A program made the translations under genes and the position numbers. Under the pieces are notes generated by a model, which had not been told where the DNA came from, did no database searches, and saw only the letters and a list, made by a program, of their open reading frames with translations. Positions 8,771 through 16,230 of a stretch of DNA of 64,000 bases are shown in pieces. Each line of letters begins with the position of its first letter. Position 1 is the stretch's first letter. Source of the DNA: BAIKAL-G1 sp943370385 (GTDB taxonomy: Bacteria; Cyanobacteriota; Cyanobacteriia; PCC-6307; Cyanobiaceae); assembly GCA_943370385.1 (NCBI GenBank), contig CALRQT020000004.1:124001-188000 (forward strand), read 5' to 3'.

Positions 8771-8776
8771 CCCTCG

Positions 8777-10453
8777 ATGGCCAAGCTGATTCGCTTCTCC
8801 GATGCGTCCCGTGCCGCCCTCGAGCGCGGGGTGGATGCCCTGGCCGATGCGGTCAAGGTCACCCTGGGTCCCAAGGGCCGCAATGTGGTGCTCGAGAAGA
8901 AATTCGGCGCCCCCGATGTGGTCAACGACGGCGTCACCATTGCCAAGGAGATCGAGCTCGAAGACCCCTTCGAAAACATCGGTGCCAAGCTGCTGCTGCA
9001 GGTGGCCACCAAAACCAAGGACCAGGCCGGGGATGGCACCACCACCGCCACGGTGCTGGCCCAGGCCCTGACCCGCGAAGGTCTGCGCAACGTCACCGCC
9101 GGGGCCAATCCGGTGGGCCTGCGCCGCGGCATGGATCGGGCCGTGGCCCAGCTTGTCGAGGCCATCGCTGGCCTGGCCCAACCCGTGGCTGGCGATGCGA
9201 TCCGCCAGGTCGCCACCGTCAGTTCTGGGGGTGATGAGGAAGTCGGCGCCATGATCGCCAAGGCCATGGACGCCGTCAGTGTCGATGGCGTGATCACGGT
9301 GGAGGAATCCCGCTCCCTGGCCACCGAGCTCGAAATCACCGAAGGCATGGCCTTCGATCGGGGCTACAGCTCCCCCTATTTCGTCACCGACGCCGAACGG
9401 CAGGTCTGTGAATACGACAACGCCCTGCTGCTGGTCACCGACCGCAAGATCAGCGCCATTGCTGACCTGGTTCCCGTGCTGGAGGCCGTGTCCCGCAGCG
9501 GCTCGCCCCTGCTGATCCTGTCCGAGGAAGTCGACGGCGAAGCCCTGGCCACCCTGGTGGTCAACAAGAACCGCGGCGTGCTCCAGGTGGCGGCCGTGCG
9601 CGCCCCCTCCTTCGGCGAGCGCCGCAAGGCCGCCCTCCAGGACATCGCCATCCTCACCGGCGCCACCTTGATCAGCGAAGACCGGGCCATGGCCCTCGAC
9701 AAGGTGACCCTGGATGACCTGGGCCGGGTGCGCCGGGTCACAATCACCAAGGACAGCACCACCCTGGTGGCCAACGGCGACCACCAGCAGGCCGTGAGCG
9801 AGCGCGTGGCCGCGATCAAGCGCGAACTGGAGGCCACCGAGTCCGACTACGACCGCGAAAAACTGAGCGAGCGCATCGCCAAACTGGCCGGTGGCGTGGC
9901 CGTGATCAAGGTGGGGGCCCCCACGGAAACGGAACTGCGCAACCGCAAGCTGCGCATTGAAGATGCCCTCAATGCCACCCGGGCCGCGGTGGAAGAGGGG
10001 ATCGTCGCTGGCGGCGGCACCACCCTGCTGCAACTGGCCTCCGGCCTCGATGGCCTCAAGGGCAGCCTCAGCGGCGATGAGCGCACCGGGGTGGAGATCG
10101 TGCAGCGCTCCCTGGCGGCTCCCCTGATGCAGATTGCCCACAATGCTGGCCATGACGGCACGGTGGTGGCCTCGGAGGTGTTGCAGCGCAACCTCGGCTT
10201 CAATGCCGCCACGGGTGCCTATGAAGATCTGCTGGCCGCTGGCATCATCGATGCCGCCAAGGTGGTGCGCCTCGGTCTTCAGGATGCGGTCTCGATTGCC
10301 GCCATGCTGCTCACCACCGAAGCGGTGATCGCTGATAAGCCCGAGCCCGCCGCCCCGCCCGCCCCCGGTGGCGATGGCGGCATGGGAGGAATGGGTGGCA
10401 TGGGAGGAATGATGGGTGGTATGGGCGGCATGGGCATGCCCGGGATGATGTAA
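8777..10453 (+). CDS. groEL: Chaperonin GroEL, stand-alone copy (60 kDa subunit)
   Basis: 558 residues, normal for GroEL. It has VKVTLGPKGRNVVLEKKFGAP with the nucleotide-binding region, the DGTTTATVLAQAL phosphate loop, VEEGIVAGGGTT and the C-terminal Gly-Gly-Met repeat tail GGMGGMGMPGMM. It forms the double-ring ATP-driven folding chamber. No groES gene lies upstream. Cyanobacteria usually carry two groEL genes, one in a groESL operon and one alone, and this matches the second type. No CIRCE element is visible, so HrcA control is not supported. A strong stem-loop follows about 35 bp after the stop. The ATG at 8777 starts the conserved MAKLIRFSDASR. Confidence 0.95.
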   Translation: MAKLIRFSDASRAALERGVDALADAVKVTLGPKGRNVVLEKKFGAPDVVNDGVTIAKEIELEDPFENIGAKLLLQVATKTKDQAGDGTTTATVLAQALTREGLRNVTAGANPVGLRRGMDRAVAQLVEAIAGLAQPVAGDAIRQVATVSSGGDEEVGAMIAKAMDAVSVDGVITVEESRSLATELEITEGMAFDRGYSSPYFVTDAERQVCEYDNALLLVTDRKISAIADLVPVLEAVSRSGSPLLILSEEVDGEALATLVVNKNRGVLQVAAVRAPSFGERRKAALQDIAILTGATLISEDRAMALDKVTLDDLGRVRRVTITKDSTTLVANGDHQQAVSERVAAIKRELEATESDYDREKLSERIAKLAGGVAVIKVGAPTETELRNRKLRIEDALNATRAAVEEGIVAGGGTTLLQLASGLDGLKGSLSGDERTGVEIVQRSLAAPLMQIAHNAGHDGTVVASEVLQRNLGFNAATGAYEDLLAAGIIDAAKVVRLGLQDAVSIAAMLLTTEAVIADKPEPAAPPAPGGDGGMGGMGGMGGMMGGMGGMGMPGMM

Positions 10454-10486
10454 ACCAAGCCGGATTTTTTGCTTCGCTAAAAGATT

Positions 10487-10516
10487 GGGGGGTTCGGCCA
10501 TAAGGTCCGAACCCCC
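10487..10516. terminator. Intrinsic terminator-like hairpin between groEL and nanE
   Basis: A 10-bp perfect stem, GGGGGTTCGG (10488-10497) against CCGAACCCCC (10507-10516), encloses a 9-nt loop and is followed by TTCTTCG on the plus strand. On the minus strand the stem is followed by CCAATCTTTT. It lies between convergent genes and can serve both. Confidence 0.8.
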
Positions 10517-10550
10517 TTCTTCGTTGAACCCTCGTATCAGGCCCGGCCCT

Positions 10551-11240
10551 TCAGCGAGCCAAGGCCTTCACATAGGCGGCCACCTGCAGATCAACGCCGG
10601 TGATGGCCGTTCCCACCACCACCGCATCGGCACCGGCCCCCAAGGCAGCCATGGCGCCAGGGGCACTGGCAATCCCTCCTTCGCAGATCAGGCTCACGCT
10701 CTCCGGCAAGCCGGCTCGCAGGGGGGCCAGCAGCTCCAGGCCGGGGGGGCGCAAAGTTGCGGTCGCTTCGGTGTAGCCGTAGAGGGTGGTGCCCACCCAG
10801 GCGCAGCCCAGTTGGGCTGCCCGCAGGCCGTTGGCCACCGAATCCACATCGGCCATCAGGGGGGCGCCGAGGTCGTCACGGCAGCGGCGGATCAGTGCTT
10901 CGAGCTCCTGGCCCTCGGGCCGGGGGCGAGCCGTGGCATCGAGGGCAATCACATCGGCCCCCGCCGCCCAGACCGCCCGGATTTCCTCCCACCCGGGGGT
11001 GATGTACACCGGGCTGTCCGGGAAGGTGCGCTTCCACAGGCCCACGATCAGGGCCCCGGGGCAACGGCGGCGCACCGCGCCGATGTGTTCCGGGCTCTCG
11101 AGGCGCACGCCGATGGCCCCCTGGGCCAGGCTGGCCTCGGCCATGGCCGCAATCACGTCGGGATGGCGCATGGGCGAGCCCTCGGGGGCCTGCACCGACA
11201 CAATCAAGCCCCCCTTGAGGGCGGCGCGCTCAGGCCGCAT
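10551..11240 (-). CDS. nanE: Putative N-acetylmannosamine-6-phosphate 2-epimerase
   Basis: 229 residues from the ATG at 11240 (MRPERAALKGGLIVSVQAPEG). NanE family segments are present: GLIVSVQAPEGSP, GAIGVRLESPEHI, PVYITPGWEEI, GADVIALDATARPRPEG, MADVDSVANGLRAAQLGC and VSLICEGGIASAPGAMAALG, forming a TIM barrel. The enzyme interconverts ManNAc-6-P and GlcNAc-6-P. No other sialic-acid or ManNAc genes lie in the window, so a role in amino-sugar salvage is only inferred. It overlaps the upstream repeat-protein gene by 11 nt and ends at a shared terminator. The longer open frame to 11699 covers the neighbouring gene. Confidence 0.88.
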   Translation of the reverse strand: MRPERAALKGGLIVSVQAPEGSPMRHPDVIAAMAEASLAQGAIGVRLESPEHIGAVRRRCPGALIVGLWKRTFPDSPVYITPGWEEIRAVWAAGADVIALDATARPRPEGQELEALIRRCRDDLGAPLMADVDSVANGLRAAQLGCAWVGTTLYGYTEATATLRPPGLELLAPLRAGLPESVSLICEGGIASAPGAMAALGAGADAVVVGTAITGVDLQVAAYVKALAR

Positions 11241-11943
11241 GGGACCGGCTGCTGGAGCCACCGAGGGCATCGTGATCGGGCAGCCAGGCGCGGAGGCGGG
11301 CCAGCTCCGGGTTGCGGGGAGCGGGGGCCGGGCGGCTGGTGCCGGCGCCCCGACGGACCTGGGCAGCGGGCTGGCGGGGGGTGGGGGGAACCGCCGTTGC
11401 CAGGGGCACCGGCGCCCTGGCTGCTGCTGGAGCTGGCGCAGGGGCCTCGCTTTCGGCGACAGGTTTGAGCTCGTTGGGGTTGAACTCCTCTGGCTTGAAC
11501 TCAACTGACTTGGGCTCCACTGGCTTGGGCTCCTCGGGCTTGAGTTCCTCTGGCTTGATTTCCGTTGCAGGGATCTCAGCGGCTTTGGATTCTTCCCGAT
11601 CCGTGTCCGAGCCGGCGGCTGGGGCACGGGGGACTGGATCCTGGTGGGCCTGAAGGTTTGGGGCCGGTTGCTCAGGAGCTGGGGATGGAGGCGCTGCAAC
11701 TGGGGCCAGGCCCACGGGTTCGCTGGGTTGTTGCAGCAGCTGCTGCCACCACAGCAAGGTCTCCCCTTGGGCCAGTTCGGCCATTAAGCCAGGCAAGGAG
11801 GCCATCCCCTGGCGATGGACCCATTGGCCTGTGAAGCTGAGCACGGCCTGGGCATCGCGGCAGTCCACGGCTCCGGCCAGCAGGTTTCTGGCCGCTTCGC
11901 GGCGGGCCAGGGCTGAGGGGATGGAGGGGGGCTTGGAACGCAT
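11230..11943 (-). CDS. Low-complexity protein with K-P-E-E-x pentapeptide repeats, function unknown
   Basis: 237 residues with no signal peptide. Residues 1-75 look globular and alpha-helical (ALARREAARNLLAGAVDCRD, then WWQQLLQQP). A Pro/Ala-rich linker follows, then seven tandem five-residue units of the type KPEEL/KPEEP/KPVEP/KPEEF (about residues 130-164). A Pro/Ala/Arg region and a short helical tail (NPELARLRAWLPDHDALG) end the protein. I do not recognise the family. It lies 13 bp after the ABC permease gene and overlaps nanE by 11 nt, so it probably belongs to the same transcript. The charged repeats suggest an extended spacer. Confidence 0.72.
   Translation of the reverse strand: MRSKPPSIPSALARREAARNLLAGAVDCRDAQAVLSFTGQWVHRQGMASLPGLMAELAQGETLLWWQQLLQQPSEPVGLAPVAAPPSPAPEQPAPNLQAHQDPVPRAPAAGSDTDREESKAAEIPATEIKPEELKPEEPKPVEPKSVEFKPEEFNPNELKPVAESEAPAPAPAAARAPVPLATAVPPTPRQPAAQVRRGAGTSRPAPAPRNPELARLRAWLPDHDALGGSSSRSHAA
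11464..11556 (-). repeat. Degenerate tandem 15-bp repeats coding for KPEE-type units
   Basis: About six to seven imperfect 15-bp units (plus-strand form near GGCTTGAGTTCCTCT) lie inside the hypothetical gene. They encode consecutive pentapeptides K/N-P/S-x-E-L/P/F. Variation between units sits mainly at the third and fifth residues. Confidence 0.8.
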
Positions 11944-11956
11944 GGGGCGAACTCCT

Positions 11957-12844
11957 TCAGGTGAGCTTGCGATCCAGTAGCGGACGGATCAACAGAAACA
12001 GGCCCAGGGCCAGAACCGCCAACACCCCCAGGCAGGCGGCTCCGGTGAGGGAGCCGTAGGGGGCCACCAGCACCACCTCGCCGAGGGAAAAGTGGCCGGC
12101 GTACACGGCGCGGATCGGTTCTATGGCGAAGGTAAGGGGATTTAGGGCCGCTAGCCAGCCCAACCAGGTGGGCATAAACGAAATGGGCGCCAGGGCCGTG
12201 CTGGCAAACAGCAGGGGCAGGTTGGCCACAAAGATCACCGCGATGAGCTCGATATGGCCCGGCAAGGCAAAGGCCAACCCCAGGCTCATGGCCGTCACGG
12301 CAAACACCAGCAGCAGCAAAATCACCAGCACCAATAGCAGGCCCGCCCCACCAGGCCAGCCGTAGCCAAGCAGGGCTGCCGTGGCCATGATCGCCAGGCT
12401 CTGCACCAGGCTGAGGCTGGTGATGTAGAGCACCGAGGCCAGCACAATCGAACTGCGGGAGCGCAGGGGCGCCACCAGCAACCGGTTCAGGAAGCCAAAT
12501 TCCCGATCAAACATCACCGGCAGGCCGGCATTGAGGGCGCCACTAAAGGCGGTGAACACGATCACCCCCGCGCCGAGGAAGCGGCCGTAGCTCATGCCCT
12601 CGGGCAGGAGCCCTTCAGGCGCCTTGGCAAACAGGGCGCCAAACAACACCAGCCAGATCAGCGGTTGCAACACGCCCGCTACCAGGGTGGAGGGGCGCCG
12701 GGCCAACTGGAGAAACAGGCGCCGGGTCAGGGCCAGGGTTTCCTGGCTCAGGTCCGAAAAGGCCGAGCGGGGGGCTGAAGCCGGGGCGGTTGGGGCCGGG
12801 GCCAGGCTGGGAGTGGCGGGGTCAGTAGCCGAGGAAATGGTCAT
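11957..12844 (-). CDS. ABC-2 type transporter permease
   Basis: 295 residues with about six membrane helices. An N-terminal Ala/Pro-rich cytoplasmic segment precedes TLALTRRLFLQLARRPSTLV and the first helix QPLIWLVLFGALF. The coupling segment MFDREFGFLNRLLVAPLRSR is typical of ABC-2 (DrrB/NodJ-type) exporters. Later parts include PISFMPTWLGWLAALNPLTF, also characteristic. It lies 94 bp downstream of the ATPase gene and must be its membrane partner. Substrates of such pairs vary (drugs, polysaccharides, lipids) and cannot be told from the sequence. The start is the ATG of MTISSATDP; a longer frame runs to 13003 but overlaps the ATPase gene. Confidence 0.9.
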   Translation of the reverse strand: MTISSATDPATPSLAPAPTAPASAPRSAFSDLSQETLALTRRLFLQLARRPSTLVAGVLQPLIWLVLFGALFAKAPEGLLPEGMSYGRFLGAGVIVFTAFSGALNAGLPVMFDREFGFLNRLLVAPLRSRSSIVLASVLYITSLSLVQSLAIMATAALLGYGWPGGAGLLLVLVILLLLVFAVTAMSLGLAFALPGHIELIAVIFVANLPLLFASTALAPISFMPTWLGWLAALNPLTFAIEPIRAVYAGHFSLGEVVLVAPYGSLTGAACLGVLAVLALGLFLLIRPLLDRKLT

Positions 12845-12938
12845 CGCCGGAACGGAAACGGCAGAACAGGGGATGGGGCTTGGGGCTGGCCAGGGCGATC
12901 GTGATCGGGAGAGGGGCCCGGCGTTGGGGGCGCCGCTG

Positions 12939-14006
12939 TCACCGCATGGCCTGCTTTCGCTCCGCCTTGGGATCCCGTTGGCCGGCGATTGCCAGCTCGG
13001 CATCCATCAAGGTGCGGCCGGTGGCCTGGAGATAGACATCATCGAGGCTGGGCTTGCTCTGGGCCAGGGCGAACACGGGCAGGTCGGCCTGCTTGAGCTG
13101 CTGCCGCAGCTGTTCCACCACCCCGTCATGCTCCACCACCAGGTTGAGCGAGAAGCCCTGGGAGCGGTTCACCACCACTTGGCGCACGCCGGCGCAGGCC
13201 TGGAGCAGCAGCTGCACCCGCAGGGCCTCCGGTTCATCGCTGAATTCCCGCACCCGCAGGGTGACCCGGTCCCCGCCGAGGGCGGCTTTGAGCATCTGGG
13301 GGGTGCCGGCGGCGATCACTTGGCCGCCATCGATGATCGCCAGCTCATCGGCCAGGGCATCCACTTCTTCTAAGTAGTGGCTGCTGAGCAACACCGTGGT
13401 GCCCTGGTCGCGCAGCTGGGCGAGCACCCGCCAGATGGCGGCCCTGCTTTCAATATCCAGTCCCACGGTGGGTTCATCGAGCACGAGCACCGCTGGACGG
13501 TGCAGCAGACCCGCGGCCAGGTCGAGGCGGCGGCGCATGCCACCGGAGTAGGTGCCGCAGCGGCGATCAAGCCAGTCGACCATGCCCAGCACCTCGGAAA
13601 GCTCCGCAATGCGCCGGTCGCGGTCGGCCCGATCGAGGTGATAGAGGTCACCCTGGAGCTGTAGCAGCTCCCGGCCGCTGAGGATCTTGTCGATGGCCAC
13701 GTCCTGGGCCACGTAGCCCAGCAGCTCGCGCACCTGGCGGGGCTGGGCCAGGGCATCGAGGCCCCCCACCCGCACGGTGCCGCTGTCGGGCTCGAGCAGG
13801 GTCGAGAGGATGCGCAGGCAGGTGGTTTTGCCGGCGCCATTGGGGCCTAGCAGCCCGTAGAGGCAGCCCCTGGGCACGCTCAGGTTGAGACCAGAGAGGG
13901 CCTCAACGGCCGTGGCACCGCTGCCGTAGCGCTTGCTGACTTGGTTCAGCTCGATCACCGCTTCTGGCACCGCCTTGGAACTCCACTTGGCCAATCGCAA
14001 CCCCAA
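12939..14006 (-). CDS. ABC transporter ATP-binding protein (CcmA/DrrA type)
   Basis: About 355 residues from a TTG placed one base after the ctaB stop. An alternative GTG start at 13970 would give 343 residues. Walker A is GLLGPNGAGKTTCLRIL, the Q-loop is GYVAQDVAIDK, the signature is YSGGMRRRLDLAAGLL, Walker B is VLVLDEPTVGLDIESR, and the switch His is in LLSSHYLEEVDALAD. A C-terminal extension of about 100 residues is typical of DrrA-type exporter ATPases. It forms an exporter with the downstream ABC-2 permease. Its position after ctaA-ctaB suggests one transcript, but a link to heme or oxidase assembly is only a guess. Confidence 0.9.
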   Translation of the reverse strand: MGLRLAKWSSKAVPEAVIELNQVSKRYGSGATAVEALSGLNLSVPRGCLYGLLGPNGAGKTTCLRILSTLLEPDSGTVRVGGLDALAQPRQVRELLGYVAQDVAIDKILSGRELLQLQGDLYHLDRADRDRRIAELSEVLGMVDWLDRRCGTYSGGMRRRLDLAAGLLHRPAVLVLDEPTVGLDIESRAAIWRVLAQLRDQGTTVLLSSHYLEEVDALADELAIIDGGQVIAAGTPQMLKAALGGDRVTLRVREFSDEPEALRVQLLLQACAGVRQVVVNRSQGFSLNLVVEHDGVVEQLRQQLKQADLPVFALAQSKPSLDDVYLQATGRTLMDAELAIAGQRDPKAERKQAMR

Positions 14007-14007
14007 T

Positions 14008-15033
14008 CTAGAAAGTCACCAGGGCCAGGGGGCCCGTCCACAGCTGCAACAGGTCGGCGCTCTGGGCTCCAAAGCTGGCGGCCAGGGGCAGGCGGGCCAG
14101 CAACAGCAACAGACAGAGGCCAAACAGATAGAGGATCGACCAGCGGAACAGGCCCTTGGCGGCGGTCACATCGTCGGGTTGCTGGCGCAGGGCCCAGGCC
14201 ATCTGCAGCAGGCGGGCATTAAAGGGAATCAACAGCAGGGAATAGAGCAGGCCGCCCGAGGGCAGGGCCAGTAGGCCGAGGCTGCTGACCAACACCGTCA
14301 CCACCGCATAGGCCTGGATGGCCCGGGCCGTCACCAGGGTGCCCTTCACCACCGGCAGCATCGGGATGCCGACCGAGCGGTAGTCGTCCTTGAGCAGCAG
14401 GGCCAGGGCCCAGAAGTGGGCCGGGGTCCAGACCATCACCAGGGCAAACAGCCACCAGCCACTGAGGCCCACATGGCCCGTGGCGGCGGCGGCCCCCACC
14501 AGGGGCGGAATCGCGCCCGCCACCCCGCCAATCACAATGTTTTGGGTGGTGCGCGGCTTGAGCACCACGGTGTAGAGCAGCACGTAACTGCACAGGCCCA
14601 GGAGGGATAGCCCTGCCGCCAGGCAATTCACGCCCCCCACCAGCAGGGTGGCCGCGGCGGTGGTGAGGGCCACGGCCACGAGGAACGCGGTGGTGGCCGA
14701 GAGCCGGCCCGAGGGCAGGGCCCGACCGCTGGTGCGCACCATGCGGCCATCGAGCTCCTGCTCCCAGAGGCAATTGAGCACGCCGGCGGCGGCGGCGGCC
14801 AGGGCGCCCCCGCCCAGGGTGCAGGCCAGGCGCGGCAGGGGTAGGGGCCAGCCTTCGGAGAGGGCCATGCCGCCCAAGGTGGTGGCCAGTAACAGGGGGA
14901 TCAGCCGCGGCTTGGCGATTTCCAGCCAGGCGGGCAGGGTCACTTTCTTGCGGGAGGGCACCAGGTCCTGCCGGGTCAAGACGGCAGGCGCAGGGGCGTT
15001 GATGGCGACGGTGATCGGGGTAGCGCTAACCAT
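14008..15033 (-). CDS. ctaB: Protoheme IX farnesyltransferase (heme O synthase)
   Basis: 341 residues from the ATG of MVSATPITVAIN. It is a UbiA-superfamily membrane enzyme with the first Asp-containing motif in NCLWEQELDGRMVRTSGRAL and the second in LLLKDDYRSVGIPMLPVVKG. Other CtaB segments are VLKPRTTQNIVIGG and WTPAHFWALALLL. It farnesylates heme B to heme O, the precursor of the heme A used by the oxidase encoded at 16231-19557. Its start overlaps the ctaA stop by 8 nt, showing translational coupling, and the ABC ATPase start follows its stop directly. Confidence 0.95.
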   Translation of the reverse strand: MVSATPITVAINAPAPAVLTRQDLVPSRKKVTLPAWLEIAKPRLIPLLLATTLGGMALSEGWPLPLPRLACTLGGGALAAAAAGVLNCLWEQELDGRMVRTSGRALPSGRLSATTAFLVAVALTTAAATLLVGGVNCLAAGLSLLGLCSYVLLYTVVLKPRTTQNIVIGGVAGAIPPLVGAAAATGHVGLSGWWLFALVMVWTPAHFWALALLLKDDYRSVGIPMLPVVKGTLVTARAIQAYAVVTVLVSSLGLLALPSGGLLYSLLLIPFNARLLQMAWALRQQPDDVTAAKGLFRWSILYLFGLCLLLLLARLPLAASFGAQSADLLQLWTGPLALVTF

Positions 15034-16012
15034 GAACAACCTCAGCCGGAGAAGGGGACAGGACAGAGCGGGGCTCAGGAGCAGACGCTGAAATGGGCTG
15101 GGCCACCAGGCCAAGCCAGCCGCGGCAGCTGAGGGCCGCCAGGATCGCCAGCAGCAGGGCTGCCACCAATTGGTGGGCGATCGTTACGCCTGGCACCGCC
15201 AGCTGGAGCCGCAGGCTCGAAACCCCCAGGCCGATCTGGCTGATCACCAGCAGGGCGGCCGTGGTCGTGAGGGGCCGTTGTTGGCGGCACCAGCCCGCAC
15301 TTAGGGCCGTGAAAGCGGCCAGCAGCAGCACCCCGAGGGCAGCCGGGGTGGCGGCGAAGCGATGGGCGCCGAGCCAGCCGCAGCCACTGCCGGCGCTGAA
15401 ACAGAGGCTGGCCGCCCATTGGGTTGCCATCAGGCCGCCCAGCAGGCTTTGGGCTGCCACCAAAAGGGTGGCCAAGCCCGCCAGCCAGGGCCACCAAGGG
15501 GGTGGCGTTGGCCAGGCCAGGCCCCCGGGCCTACCGGCTAGGGGCTCAGGCCGTAAGGGAGCGGCTCCCGCCTCCAGGAGCTGATGGCAGACGCTGACCA
15601 GGATCACCAGCAGCAAGGCCGTGGCCAGGTGGGCTGTGACGATGGCGGGGGGGAGGAGCAGGGTCACGGTCAGGGCCCCGAGGGCGCCCTGGAAGGCCAC
15701 CAAAACCAGACAGGCCCCGCTCAGCCAGGGCAGCCAGCGGGGCAGTTGCTGACGTTGGACCACCGCCTTGGTCGCCAGCACCAGCACGCCCATGCCCACC
15801 ACAAAGGCATCAAGCCGGTGAAACCACTCCAGAAAAACCTGCAGGTTCATCTGGCGACCGGGCAGGAAGCTGCCGTAACAGAGCGGCCAATCGGGACAGG
15901 CCAGGCCGGCCTGCATCACCCGGGTCGCCCCGCCGATCACCACCAGGGCCACCAAGGCGACGACGAGGTGGGCGGTCAGCAGTTGCAATTGGCGTTGCAG
16001 CCGGGAAGCCAT
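15026..16012 (-). CDS. ctaA: Heme A synthase (COX15/CtaA family)
   Basis: 328 residues with about eight membrane helices. The first half carries VVIGGATRVMQAGLACPDWPLCYG, with the paired Cys of this family, and the heme-ligand His in LEWFHRLDAFVVG and IVTAHLATALLL. The second half repeats the fold with GAHRFAATPAAL and VTIAHQLVAALLL. It oxidises the C8 methyl group of heme O to give heme A. It is divergent from the oxidase operon, 218 bp away, and overlaps ctaB by 8 nt. Together these genes form a compact aa3-type oxidase biogenesis locus. Confidence 0.94.
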   Translation of the reverse strand: MASRLQRQLQLLTAHLVVALVALVVIGGATRVMQAGLACPDWPLCYGSFLPGRQMNLQVFLEWFHRLDAFVVGMGVLVLATKAVVQRQQLPRWLPWLSGACLVLVAFQGALGALTVTLLLPPAIVTAHLATALLLVILVSVCHQLLEAGAAPLRPEPLAGRPGGLAWPTPPPWWPWLAGLATLLVAAQSLLGGLMATQWAASLCFSAGSGCGWLGAHRFAATPAALGVLLLAAFTALSAGWCRQQRPLTTTAALLVISQIGLGVSSLRLQLAVPGVTIAHQLVAALLLAILAALSCRGWLGLVAQPISASAPEPRSVLSPSPAEVVHG

Positions 16013-16097
16013 GGGGTTGTCTTCCGAAGCAACGTCTCGACAAGGTAGCGATGGCGATCGGTCCGGCCGTGCTTCGTTGCGGAGATCCCGACGCAGC

Positions 16098-16156
16098 GCG
16101 CTTTGAGGCGCTTTGACGTGAGGGTTCCCTCACGCCAGATGGGCAGATTCGCCCAT
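16098..16156 (+). promoter_or_regulatory. Repeat-rich control region between ctaA and the oxidase operon
   Basis: Within 60 bp lie two direct repeats GCGCTTTGA (16098-16106 and 16108-16116, period 10 bp). They are followed by a perfect inverted repeat CGTGAGGG-TT-CCCTCACG (16117-16134) and a second inverted repeat ATGGGC-N6-GCCCAT (16139-16156). The region sits between divergent ctaA and ctaC starts, a natural place for operators. No regulator is identified. Confidence 0.55.
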
Positions 16157-16230
16157 TCGTAGGGGGTGATGCTGCCACCGCCGCCTGAAGGCGCCATCCT
16201 TCATAAGGTGTCTGCGTTCGAGCCAGCTCC

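Noticed and set aside
8652..8776. CIRCE heat-shock operator expected before groEL
   Set aside because: Neither half TTAGCACTC nor GAGTGCTAA is present in the interval.
8735..10501. 588-codon minus-strand open frame opposite groEL
   Set aside because: It is His/Gly-rich with no domain pattern. High GC removes stop codons on the antisense strand, and the plus strand encodes a complete GroEL.
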